Positions 8,807 through 16,343 of a stretch of 64,000 nt of DNA are shown piece by piece; positions within the stretch are counted from its first letter, which is position 1; each line of letters starts with the position of its first letter. The stretch covers positions 50,391 through 114,390 of the forward strand of contig CAMCTC010000003.1 of assembly GCA_945878355.1 (NCBI GenBank), in the 5' to 3' direction. The notes under the pieces are model-generated. The model was not told the origin of the DNA and ran no database searches. It saw only the letters and a list, made by a program, of their open reading frames with translations. This DNA comes from Bordetella parapertussis. Its GTDB lineage: Bacteria; Pseudomonadota; Gammaproteobacteria; Burkholderiales; Burkholderiaceae_C. Made by a program: the position numbers and the translations under genes.

Positions 8807-9754
8807 ATGTTCTGTTCCCGTTCCCGCTTCAGCAGCCTGTTGATAGTCGGCGCCGCCGGTCTGGCGTGCACATGGCCCATGGCGTCGCTGGCGGCGACGA
8901 TCGACCTGGGGCCTGTGTGGGCCGAGGTCGATCCCGGCAGCGCAATCGGCTTTGATACCGGTTGGACTTGGTACACGACCGGGCCCAGCCGTATCGCCTT
9001 CGGGCCCGGTCCCGTGGCGTGGGCCGGCGAGATAGGCGGCTTCGCGACCACTGAATTCGCGCTGAACATCCACTTCACGGCCAAGCCTGGCAAGGTGATC
9101 ACAGGCTATGAGGTGACTGGCAGCGGAAGGGCCGGTCAGGGTGTGTGGTCGTCCGCCTGGATGACCGGCAGCTTCGGTGCAGCCAGCGTGCCTTACGCCT
9201 TCACGGAGTCGAATTCCCTGACCGGGCAGCCTGCCGGCGGGGCGCCCGAGATCTGGACGGTGCCCTTGACGTTCGGGGCGGTGCCTTCCCTGAACCTGGC
9301 AGGCACGCTGAACGCAGCGAGCTTCCCGTCCACGAACTGGGAGTTGGTCGGTTCGCACCAGGATGTGGTGGGGTGGGAACCGGTGTACGACAACGTGCAG
9401 GTGCAGGTCGGCGTCGAGCCGGTCTTTGACTTCGTGCGCGTCTGCCGCGAGGGCGTGATAGGTCGCACCGAGAGCGGCGAACTCGTCTACGGCACCGTCT
9501 GCGACTCGGTATGGCAGCAGGTCGGTGAACAGCCGGTCTACGAATGGCAGCAGGTACAGGTGGGGCAGAACCCGATCTACGGCGAGGTGCCGGACTATGC
9601 AGATGTCACCCGGGGCACGCCTGCCAGCATTTCGCTGGACCGCATCGACATCCAGGTGACCACGGTGCCCGAACCGCAGACCTGGGCAAGCTTCGCTCTG
9701 GGCGGCGGCCTGCTGGCTTGGTGGATGCGCCGCCGCCCGGCGCAGAGGTCCTGA
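8807..9754 (+). CDS. PEP-CTERM sorted secreted protein with VGxxPVY repeats
   Basis: A 315-residue protein. A signal peptide lies at residues 1-30 (hydrophobic core LLIVGAAGLACTW, likely cleavage after ASLAA). The C-terminal sorting signal has PEP at 288-290, a hydrophobic stretch (TWASFALGGGLLAWW) and a basic tail (MRRRPAQRS). PEP-CTERM proteins are recognised by an exosortase and processed at the inner membrane on the way to the surface; no exosortase gene is in this window. Residues 188-258 hold four copies of a VGxxP[VI][YF] motif (188, 201, 239, 252), with Cys213 and Cys232 between the two pairs. The start is supported by AGGAGG at 8795-8800, six bases before the ATG. Function unknown. 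Confidence 0.85.
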   Translation: MFCSRSRFSSLLIVGAAGLACTWPMASLAATIDLGPVWAEVDPGSAIGFDTGWTWYTTGPSRIAFGPGPVAWAGEIGGFATTEFALNIHFTAKPGKVITGYEVTGSGRAGQGVWSSAWMTGSFGAASVPYAFTESNSLTGQPAGGAPEIWTVPLTFGAVPSLNLAGTLNAASFPSTNWELVGSHQDVVGWEPVYDNVQVQVGVEPVFDFVRVCREGVIGRTESGELVYGTVCDSVWQQVGEQPVYEWQQVQVGQNPIYGEVPDYADVTRGTPASISLDRIDIQVTTVPEPQTWASFALGGGLLAWWMRRRPAQRS

Positions 9755-9760
9755 CGTCGG

Positions 9761-9808
9761 CCGGCGCCCTGCCGGACTGGCCGGCGCCCTGCCGGACTGG
9801 CCGGCGCC
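9761..9808. repeat. 20-bp tandem repeat between convergent genes
   Basis: The unit CCGGCGCCCTGCCGGACTGG occurs at 9761-9780 and 9781-9800, with a third partial copy (CCGGCGCC) at 9801-9808. Each unit contains self-complementary CCGGCG/GCCGG stretches and could fold as small stems. It lies between the stops of two convergent genes, where it could act as a two-way transcription barrier. There is no T tract. Confidence 0.6.
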
Positions 9809-9814
9809 TGCGGA

Positions 9815-11047
9815 TCAGGCCAGCAGGTCGGCCACCGTCATCGTCGCCAGCCCGGCCTTGTGGCGGAAGGACTTCGTCACCCGCTGGTCGCGCAACAGCA
9901 GTTGGTCCACCAGCGGCTGAGCGGGCGTGTGGGCGATGTTGATCAGCAGCACATGGCGCTGGGCGCCCTCCTCGTCCAGCCTGCCACACCAGCCCAGCGC
10001 CAGCAGGTCTTCCAGCACGGGCTGGACCTGCAGAGGGTCTACGCGCAGCGCACCGGCCAGGGCCTCGGCGCTGAGCCCTCGTTGCTCGTTGCTGCGTGCG
10101 GCGTACAGTGCCTGCAGCACCGCGAGCGCCAGCGCAAAGCGCTCACCCGGCCGATCCGGCAGACGCAATACCCGCAGCGCCAGGCTGGGCGCGTATGCCG
10201 CGATCACCGCGCCGAGCAACACGATCACCCAACCCAGGTAGATCCACAGCAACAAGATGGGCACGGTCGCAAAAGCGCCGTAGATCACCGAATAAGTCGG
10301 CACCAACCCGACATACCAAGCCAGCACGCGCTTGGCGAGCTCGAAACCGACCGCGACGAACAAACCGCCCGCCGCCGCATGCGACCAGCGTACATGGGTA
10401 TTGGGGACGAACCGGAACAGGCTCGCCATGCCGGCAGCGAGCAGCATGAATTCGACCACCCACAGCAGCAATCCCAGGCCGCCCGGTAACTCGCTGACCA
10501 CGCCACGCGACGCCGAGATCGCGTAAGAGGTCATAGACAGACTGGCACCCAGCAGCAGCGGGCCCAGCGTCAGCGCCGTCCAGTACAGCAGCACGCGCTG
10601 GGCCAGTGGTCTGGGTTTGGGCACGCGCCAGATCGCGTTGAGCGTGCGGTCTATCGTGAACATCAAGGCCAGCGCCGTCAGTCCGAGCACGATCAGCCCG
10701 ACGCTGCCGAGCTTGCTGGCCTTGCCGGCAAACTGCGTCAGCGCCTGCAACACCGGCCGGGCGATGTTGTCGGGTACCAGGCTTTGCAGCAAATACTGCT
10801 GCAGCGCCATTTGGAAGCGCGAGAAGATCGGGAATGCGGTGAACAGCGCCAGCGTCACAGTCACCAGCGGCACCAGGCTGATCAAGGTCGTGAAGGTCAG
10901 GCTGCTGGCGGTCAGCGCCAGATGGTCTTCGCGAAACCGCAGCTGCAGCGTTCGCAGCGTCGCATACCAAGGCCAGTGGCGCAGCGACCGGGCCAGTCCG
11001 GCGAGCGTGTCGCGCCAGCGGCCGGGCACTGTGGAGCTTGAAGTCAT
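9815..11047 (-). CDS. yihY: YihY family inner-membrane protein (formerly called RNase BN)
   Basis: A 410-residue protein starting MTSSSTVPGRWRDTL. It has about six membrane segments, including LTASSLTFTTLISLVPLVTV, VGLIVLGLTALALMF, LLLWVVEFMLLAAGMASLF and VPILLLWIYLGWVIVLLGAV. The FAxxASSLTFTTLLSLVPL-like first segment and the TLNAIWRVPKPR loop are typical of the YihY/UPF0761 family. A soluble C-terminal domain of about 110 residues (EALAGALRVDPLQVQPVLEDLLALGW) resembles a winged-helix module found in betaproteobacterial members. Function is not established. Its start codon sits only six bases from the start of a truncated divergent DUF2069 reading frame. The first ~65 codons are duplicated at 16031-16240. 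Confidence 0.88.
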   Translation of the reverse strand: MTSSSTVPGRWRDTLAGLARSLRHWPWYATLRTLQLRFREDHLALTASSLTFTTLISLVPLVTVTLALFTAFPIFSRFQMALQQYLLQSLVPDNIARPVLQALTQFAGKASKLGSVGLIVLGLTALALMFTIDRTLNAIWRVPKPRPLAQRVLLYWTALTLGPLLLGASLSMTSYAISASRGVVSELPGGLGLLLWVVEFMLLAAGMASLFRFVPNTHVRWSHAAAGGLFVAVGFELAKRVLAWYVGLVPTYSVIYGAFATVPILLLWIYLGWVIVLLGAVIAAYAPSLALRVLRLPDRPGERFALALAVLQALYAARSNEQRGLSAEALAGALRVDPLQVQPVLEDLLALGWCGRLDEEGAQRHVLLINIAHTPAQPLVDQLLLRDQRVTKSFRHKAGLATMTVADLLA

Positions 11048-11150
11048 CCGTCTATGATGCCAGCCGTCATCAAGACCGGCTTGCCTCACCCCAGCTTGGA
11101 CCTGCCGACGGCCAGGTCCGACACCCGAAACTCGCTGCACAGCTTCGTGC
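10847..11150. repeat. Left copy of a ~300-bp direct repeat flanking the 11.2-16.0 kb insert
   Basis: This segment covers the first ~65 codons of yihY, the six bases between the divergent starts and the first ~32 codons of DUF2069. It matches 16031-16343 in the same orientation. By hand alignment there are about 19 substitutions in 304 positions, plus one extra 9-bp unit (CGGCACCAG) in the right copy. A 107-bp core (10961-11067 versus 16154-16260) is identical. In this copy yihY is whole and DUF2069 is cut short. Confidence 0.92.
11054..11150 (+). pseudogene. Truncated 5' fragment of the DUF2069 gene
   Basis: The frame starting MMPAVIKTGLPHPSLDLPTA matches the intact DUF2069 gene at 16247 for about 30 residues, then diverges into unrelated sequence (NNRDRVETRVAD). 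All membrane segments of the family are missing, so it cannot encode a working protein. It is the insert-facing remnant in the left direct repeat. Confidence 0.8.
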
Positions 11151-11388
11151 CGATCACAAATAATCGCGACCGAGTCGAAACCCGAGTTGCCGATTCGACG
11201 GGATCCAAATCGAAGCCCCGCTCAACTCACCCGCAGGGTGACACTTGGTCAGCCACAATCCTGATTCATTCCTCAATCAGATCAAGGACTTGGCCGAGGC
11301 TGCCTGATTTCGGATCACGGATCCGGGTATTATGTAAACTAACCGGATGAGCGCAAGATCTCGGCTCCGGAACCACTCGGAGACTGCC
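11151..11388 (+). promoter_or_regulatory. Upstream region of the insert operon, with an inverted repeat
   Basis: No gene is visible in these 238 bases. They hold CTGATT-8 nt-AATCAG at 11261-11280, a dyad of operator size. An AT-richer stretch with GGGTATTATGTAAACT follows before the reductase gene, and it contains a plausible -10 (TATTAT). A ribosome site (CGGAG, about eight bases before the ATG at 11389) favours that start over the upstream ATG at 11347. No regulator gene is carried by the insert, so any control would come from elsewhere. Confidence 0.45.
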
Positions 11389-12369
11389 ATGACGTCCGAC
11401 CAAGCTTCCACCCCAGCCCTCGATCCGGATGCCGACCTGGGCTTCGCGCCCGAATCCGACAAAGCGACCTCGTACATGCAGCGCACCCGCGACTGGTACC
11501 TCGCGCTCGGCTACGGCAATCCCTACCGTTGGGCTCACTACCTGGACGTGCCGTTCCAGCCGCTGAACAAGCCGCTCGCCGATTCGACGGTCACACTGAT
11601 CACGACTGCCGCGCCCTACCAACCCGACAAGGGCAACCAGGGACCAGGCGCCACCTACAACGCTGCGGCCAAGTTCTACGCCCTGTATTCGGGCGATATG
11701 GCCCAGGACCACGACGTGCGCGTTTCGCATGTCGGTATCGACCGCAAGCACACAAGCATGGAGGACAGCGGCAGCTGGTTCCCACTGCCAGCGATGCGCC
11801 GCACGGTTGCCGCCGGGCGGCTTGGCCGGCTCGCGCACCGCTTCCACGGCGCGCCGACCAACCGCAGCCAGCGCCACACACTGGAGATCGACTGCCCCGA
11901 GATCCTGCGACGCTGCCAGGAAGACGGGGTTGACGTCGCGCTGCTGGTCCCGAACTGCCCGGTCTGCCACCAGACCCTGAGCCTCGTCGCCCGGTACCTG
12001 GAAGCTCACGGCATCGCGACCGTGGTGATGGCCTGCGCCAAGGACATCATCGAGCACGTCGGCGTGCCGCGCGCCTTGTTCAGCGACTTCCCGCTCGGCA
12101 ACGCCGCCGGCAAGCCGCACGACGCGGCCTCGCAGGCCGCCACGCTAGAACTCGCGCTGCGCACGCTCGAGAGCGCCCCGGCCGCACGCACCATGGTGCA
12201 GTCACCGCAGCGCTGGAGCGACGACTGGCACTGGAAGCTCGATTTCTCCAACATCGATCGCGTCAGCCCCGAGGAAGTCACCCGGCTGCGCGCCGAGTCC
12301 GACCGCGCCAAGCAGATCGCCAAGGAGATCCGCGATCAAACGCCTGCGGTGCAAAGGCAGACCGCATGA
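11389..12369 (+). CDS. GrdB/PrdB-like reductase subunit with CxxC in place of the Sec motif
   Basis: A 326-residue soluble protein. The C-terminal half is the best match: VDVALLVPNCPVC (residues 181-193), then HQTLSLVARYLEAHGIATVV, then IEHVGVPRALFSDFPLGNAAGKPHD. This is the layout of the glycine/sarcosine/betaine and D-proline reductase selenoprotein B superfamily, in which a Sec-x-x-Cys pair lies after a Rossmann-like strand. Here it is Cys190-x-x-Cys193 with no UGA, so a selenium-free homologue. The anaerobic enzymes cleave C-N bonds reductively; aerobic Cys homologues have no settled role. An ATGA overlap couples it to the CoA-transferase gene, so it probably works with it. Family assignment is from memory of motifs, without alignment. 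Confidence 0.65.
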   Translation: MTSDQASTPALDPDADLGFAPESDKATSYMQRTRDWYLALGYGNPYRWAHYLDVPFQPLNKPLADSTVTLITTAAPYQPDKGNQGPGATYNAAAKFYALYSGDMAQDHDVRVSHVGIDRKHTSMEDSGSWFPLPAMRRTVAAGRLGRLAHRFHGAPTNRSQRHTLEIDCPEILRRCQEDGVDVALLVPNCPVCHQTLSLVARYLEAHGIATVVMACAKDIIEHVGVPRALFSDFPLGNAAGKPHDAASQAATLELALRTLESAPAARTMVQSPQRWSDDWHWKLDFSNIDRVSPEEVTRLRAESDRAKQIAKEIRDQTPAVQRQTA

Positions 12370-13622
12370 GCGCGCCGCAGACCGCCCGGCCAACGACCGG
12401 CACGCCGTTCAGCAACGTTCGCATCCTCGACTTCACGCGCTTCCTCGCCGGCCCGTTCGGCACCCACCAGTTCGCGCTGCAGGGCGCGGACGTGGTGAAG
12501 ATCGAATCGTTCGAAGGCGACGACACCCGCACCACCACCATCAGCCGCCAACTCGCGGCCGAGAAGATGTCGCCGGCCTTCATGGCCGTCAACCCGAACA
12601 AGCGCAGCATGACGCTGGACCTGCGCAAGCCCGAGGCGGTCGCGCTGGTCAAGCGCTTGGTCGCGGATGCCGACATCGTCTGGGAAAACTTCCGCCCCGG
12701 CGTGATGGAGAGGCTAGGCCTCGACTACTCGACCTTGTCCATTCTCAACCCGAGGCTGATCTACTGCTCGGTCTCGGGCTTCGGACATTCCGGCCCCGAG
12801 CAGTTCACCGCCGCCTTCGACGGCAAGATCCAGGCGATGTCCGGGATCATGTCGATCACCGGCGACCCCGCCGGCGGCCCGATGCGCGCCGGCTTCGCGG
12901 TCTGCGACCTGATCGGCGGCATGACCGCCGCGTTCGCGGTCGCGACCGCGCTCTACCAGCGCACCCATACCGGCCAGGGCCAGTTCGTCGACGTGTCGAT
13001 GCTCGACGCGACCCTCAACTTCCTGTCGTCGCAGGTCGCCGAGTACACCGTCACCGACCACAAGCAGCGCCAGTTCGGCAACCTCTCGGTGAGCCGCAAG
13101 GTGACGGCCCACCGCTTCAAGGCGGGCGGCGGCGACATCGTGCTGGCGGTGCTGACCGAAAAGCAGTTCACCAAGCTGCTGACCACGCTCGGTCGCGCCG
13201 ATGCGGTCGCCGACCCGCGCTTCAAGGACTGGTTCAGCCGGACCGAGAACGAGGCGGCGCTGCGCGAGATCATCGAAGGCGGCATGGTCGGGCACACGCC
13301 GGCCTACTGGGTGCAAAGGCTCACCGAGGCCGACGTGCCCTGCGCCACGGTGCTCTCGATCGACGAGATCGTGCACCACCCACAGCTCAAGGCGCGCTCC
13401 TTGCTGCAGCAGGTTGATTCCCCCCACGGCCGCCAGACGCTCGCCACCAGCGGCTTCGAACTCGCCCACGACGCCGGTGGCATCCGCACCCCGGCGCCAG
13501 CCCTCGGCCAGCACACCGACGAGGTGCTGCGCGAAGCCGGCTTTGGCCCCGAGGCGATCGAGGAACTGCGCGCCAACGGCGTGATTGGCGCGCATGCGGG
13601 CCAGCCCGCGTTGGTGAGCTAG
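12366..13622 (+). CDS. CaiB/BaiF family (class III) CoA-transferase
   Basis: A 418-residue protein with the family signature near the N-terminus (VRILDFTRFLAGPFGTHQFA, then GADVVKIES). It continues with NPNKRSMTLDLRKPEAVALV, WENFRPGVMERLGLDY and YCSVSGFGHSGP. Asp152 in FDGKIQAMSGIMSITGD is the likely catalytic Asp that forms the acyl anhydride. The usual C-terminal VPCATVLSIDEIVHHPQLKA segment is also present. These enzymes move CoA between acyl-CoA and a free acid. The start overlaps the previous stop (ATGA) and the next gene begins seven bases after its stop, so the three genes form one operon. The substrate is unknown; the neighbours suggest an S- or N-containing acid. Confidence 0.9.
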   Translation: MSAPQTARPTTGTPFSNVRILDFTRFLAGPFGTHQFALQGADVVKIESFEGDDTRTTTISRQLAAEKMSPAFMAVNPNKRSMTLDLRKPEAVALVKRLVADADIVWENFRPGVMERLGLDYSTLSILNPRLIYCSVSGFGHSGPEQFTAAFDGKIQAMSGIMSITGDPAGGPMRAGFAVCDLIGGMTAAFAVATALYQRTHTGQGQFVDVSMLDATLNFLSSQVAEYTVTDHKQRQFGNLSVSRKVTAHRFKAGGGDIVLAVLTEKQFTKLLTTLGRADAVADPRFKDWFSRTENEAALREIIEGGMVGHTPAYWVQRLTEADVPCATVLSIDEIVHHPQLKARSLLQQVDSPHGRQTLATSGFELAHDAGGIRTPAPALGQHTDEVLREAGFGPEAIEELRANGVIGAHAGQPALVS

Positions 13623-13629
13623 CGAACTC

Positions 13630-15936
13630 GTGACTCGCTACACGGCCTCGCACTGGGGCATCTACGAGGTCGCGCGAGCGGATACTGCAGACCCGGTGCT
13701 CAAGGCCTTCGGGCCCGACCCAGATCCGTCACCGATCGGCCTGGCCCAGCTCGACGCGAGCCGCGCCCCGATCCGGGTCCGACGGCCAGCGGTGCGCAGC
13801 AGCTGGCTCGTGCACGGCTGGGGCGCGCACCCTGAGCGGCGCGGCATCGACCCCTACGTCGAGGTGCCGTGGGCGACCGCGCTCGATCTCGCGGCCACCG
13901 CATTGAAGAACGTGATCGAGCGGCGCGGCAACAGCTCGATCTTTGGCGGCTCCTACGGCTGGTCGAGCGCCGGCCGCTTCCACCACGCGCAGAGCCAGGT
14001 CCACCGTTTCCTGAACGCGCTCGGCGGCTACGTGCGCCATGCCGACTCCTACAGCCTGGGTGCAGCGCGGGTGCTGATGCCCCACCTGGTGGCGACGATG
14101 GACCAGCTGATGGCGACGCACACAAGCTGGGGCGTACTGGCCGAGCACACCCGGCTGTTCGTCAGCTTCGGCGGCGTGCCGGCCAAGAACGCGCAGATCT
14201 CGCAAGGCATGGTCGGGCATCACCAGGTCAGTCAAGGCCTGCGCGGCATGGCCGAAGCCGGGGTGCGCTTCGTCAACGTGAGCCCGGTCGACAGCGACCT
14301 CGACACCGGTGCGCCACACGAATGGATCCCGATCCGCCCGAACAGCGACACCGCGATGTTGCTGGCGATCGCGCACACGCTCTACACCGAGGGCCTGCAC
14401 GACGCGCAGTTTTTGGCGACGCACTGCGAAGGCTTCGAGAAATTCATCCCCTACGTGCTGGGTGAGGCCGACGGCGTCGCTAAGACGCCCGAGTGGGCCG
14501 CCGCGCTGACGTCCGTGCCCGCCGAGCGCATCCGCAGCCTCGCGCGCGAACTCGCGGCAGTGCGCTCGGTGGTCACGATCTCCTGGTCGCTGCAGCGCTC
14601 GCACCATGGCGAGCAGCCGTTCTGGGCCCTGCTGACTGTTGCCTGCATGCTGGGCCAGATCGGCCTGCCCGGTGGCGGCTTCGGCGTCGGCTACGGCTCG
14701 ACGAACGGCATCGGCAACGTCGTGCCGCGCTTCGGCGGGCCGACGCTGTCGCAAGGAACGAACGCGGTGCGCGAGTTCATCCCGGTCGCTCGCATCACCG
14801 ACATGCTGGAACGCCCCGGCGAGCCGTTCAACTACAACGGCCAGGCGCTGCACTATCCCGACATTGAGCTGATCTACTGGGCCGGCGGCAACCCGTTCCA
14901 CCATCATCAGGACCTGAACCGCCTGCTGAGCGCCTGGCGCCGTCCGCGCAGCGTGATCGTCAACGAGCAGTTTTGGACCCCGACCGCGAAGGCCGCGGAC
15001 ATCGTGTTCCCGGTCACCACCACGCTGGAGCGCGACGACATCGGCTATGCCGCGCCGGAGCGCTACATGGTGGCGATGCGCCGCGTGATCGCGCCGATCG
15101 GCGAGGCCCGCGACGACTTCGAGATCTTCGCCGACATCGCCGAGCGCCTAGGCAAGCGCGAAGATTTCACCGAAGGTCGCACTGCGCAAGAATGGGTGCG
15201 CCATCTGTACGACGAATGCCTGGACCGCGCGCACAAGGCTGGCGTGCCGCTGCCCGACTTCGATGCTTTCTGGGCCGCCGGGATCTTCGACATGGCGCCG
15301 GTCGACCAGCCGCACGTGATGCTGGCCGACTTTCGGGCCGATCCGGTCGCGCATCGCCTGAACACACCGTCGGGCAAGATCGAGATCTACAGCGAGAAAA
15401 TTGCCAGTTTCGGCTACGCCGACTGCATCGGCCATGCGCGCTGGTACGAGCCGCAGGAGTGGCTGGGCGGTACGCGGGCCGCGCGCTACCCGCTCCACAT
15501 GCTGTCGGACCAGCCGTTCAACAAGCTCCACAGCCAGCTCGACCACAGCAGCTACAGCCAGGGCAACAAGATCGATGGCCGCGAGCCGGTTTCGCTGAAT
15601 CCGGCCGATGCGGCGGCGCGCGGCATCGTGGCGGGCGACCTGGTGCGGGTCTACAACGACCGTGGCAGCTGCCTGGCGGGCGCGCGGCTGTCGAGCCTGA
15701 TCAGTCCGGGGGTGGTCAAGCTTTCGACCGGCGCCTGGTTCGACCCGTCGGCCTGGAACGAGGAGCGGGCGCTCGAGAAGCACGGCAACCCGAACGCGCT
15801 GACGCTCGACATCGGTGCTTCGGAGCTGTCGCAAGGCTGCGTGGCGCAGACCTGCCTGGTGGAAGTGGAGCGCCACATGGGCGAGGCACCGCCCTTGACG
15901 GCGTTCACGCCGCCGCGGTTCGTGCGCTTGGACTAG
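13630..15936 (+). CDS. Cytoplasmic BisC/TorA-type molybdenum S/N-oxide reductase
   Basis: A 768-residue protein of the DMSO-reductase family. GSYGWSSAGRFHHAQSQVHRFLN at residues 107-129 and ADSYSLGAARVLMPHLV place Ser142 where BisC, TorA and DorA ligate molybdenum. There is no N-terminal cysteine cluster and no twin-arginine signal, which fits the BisC (biotin/methionine sulfoxide reductase) branch acting in the cytoplasm. Cofactor-binding stretches include GQIGLPGGGFGVGYGSTNG, IYWAGGNPFHHHQDLNR and the C-terminal dinucleotide-binding domain (LHMLSDQPFNKLHSQLDH). The start is GTG at 13630. The C-terminus is followed at once by a hairpin. Its substrate is likely a sulfoxide or N-oxide linked to the two upstream enzymes; this is inference. 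Confidence 0.85.
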   Translation: MTRYTASHWGIYEVARADTADPVLKAFGPDPDPSPIGLAQLDASRAPIRVRRPAVRSSWLVHGWGAHPERRGIDPYVEVPWATALDLAATALKNVIERRGNSSIFGGSYGWSSAGRFHHAQSQVHRFLNALGGYVRHADSYSLGAARVLMPHLVATMDQLMATHTSWGVLAEHTRLFVSFGGVPAKNAQISQGMVGHHQVSQGLRGMAEAGVRFVNVSPVDSDLDTGAPHEWIPIRPNSDTAMLLAIAHTLYTEGLHDAQFLATHCEGFEKFIPYVLGEADGVAKTPEWAAALTSVPAERIRSLARELAAVRSVVTISWSLQRSHHGEQPFWALLTVACMLGQIGLPGGGFGVGYGSTNGIGNVVPRFGGPTLSQGTNAVREFIPVARITDMLERPGEPFNYNGQALHYPDIELIYWAGGNPFHHHQDLNRLLSAWRRPRSVIVNEQFWTPTAKAADIVFPVTTTLERDDIGYAAPERYMVAMRRVIAPIGEARDDFEIFADIAERLGKREDFTEGRTAQEWVRHLYDECLDRAHKAGVPLPDFDAFWAAGIFDMAPVDQPHVMLADFRADPVAHRLNTPSGKIEIYSEKIASFGYADCIGHARWYEPQEWLGGTRAARYPLHMLSDQPFNKLHSQLDHSSYSQGNKIDGREPVSLNPADAAARGIVAGDLVRVYNDRGSCLAGARLSSLISPGVVKLSTGAWFDPSAWNEERALEKHGNPNALTLDIGASELSQGCVAQTCLVEVERHMGEAPPLTAFTPPRFVRLD

Positions 15937-15973
15937 GCCTTCTCGGAAGCTGGCGCAGCTTCGGTGCGCCTAG
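15933..15973 (+). terminator. Two-tier hairpin at the end of the insert operon
   Basis: Outer arms CTAGGC (15933-15938) and GCCTAG (15968-15973) enclose a perfect inner stem, GAAGCTG (15946-15952) and CAGCTTC (15956-15962), with a GCG loop. The stop codon of the Mo-enzyme lies inside the outer arm. There is no T run after it, so it is either a Rho-assisted end or a transcript-stabilising hairpin rather than a classical intrinsic terminator. Confidence 0.55.
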
Positions 15974-16030
15974 CCTGTGGTGGCTCGTCGGGTCAGAGTG
16001 GCCGCGCCTCGACTGTTTGTGCCTGCCGAA

Positions 16031-16240
16031 CGCCAGCATCACCGTCACCAGCGGCACCAGCGGCACCAAGCTGATCAAGGTCGTGAAGCTCAGGCTGCTG
16101 GCGGTCAGCGCCAGATGGTCTTCGCGAAACCGCAGCTGCAGCGTTCGCAGCAGCGCATACCAAGGCCAGTGGCGCAGCGACCGGGCCAGTCCGGCGAGCG
16201 TGTCGCGCCAGCGGCCGGGCACTGTGGAGCTTGAAGTCAT
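16031..16240 (-). pseudogene. Truncated 5' fragment of yihY
   Basis: From the ATG at 16240 the minus strand encodes MTSSSTVPGRWRDTLAGLAR and follows the real YihY to about residue 70. Differences are few (e.g. SLSF for SLTF, and LVPLVPLV where the original has LVPLV because of the 9-bp unit). Homology stops near 16031. The frame runs on with unrelated, Arg/Ser-rich sequence to 15905. Only part of the first membrane segment is left, so it is not functional. Confidence 0.85.
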
Positions 16241-16343
16241 CCGTCTATGATGCCAGCCGTGATCAAGACCGTCTCGCCCCACCCCAGCCTGGACCTGCCG
16301 ACAGCCAGGTCCGACACCCGCAATTCACCGCACAAGGTCGTGC
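16031..16343. repeat. Right copy of the ~300-bp direct repeat flanking the insert
   Basis: It matches 10847-11150 in the same orientation (about 94% by hand count) and is nine bases longer because CGGCACCAG is doubled near its left end. In this copy DUF2069 is whole and yihY is cut short, the mirror image of the left copy. That arrangement is what single-crossover integration of a circle carrying this segment would leave. Confidence 0.92.

Noticed and set aside
11054..11350. 98-codon frame as a new small protein between yihY and the cassette
   Set aside because: Its first ~30 codons are a duplicate of the DUF2069 start and the rest is unrelated filler sequence; treated as a pseudogene fragment.
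11389..12369. A true selenoprotein in the GrdB/PrdB-like gene
   Set aside because: The motif is read with ordinary TGC codons and there is no in-frame TGA, so it is a Cys form.
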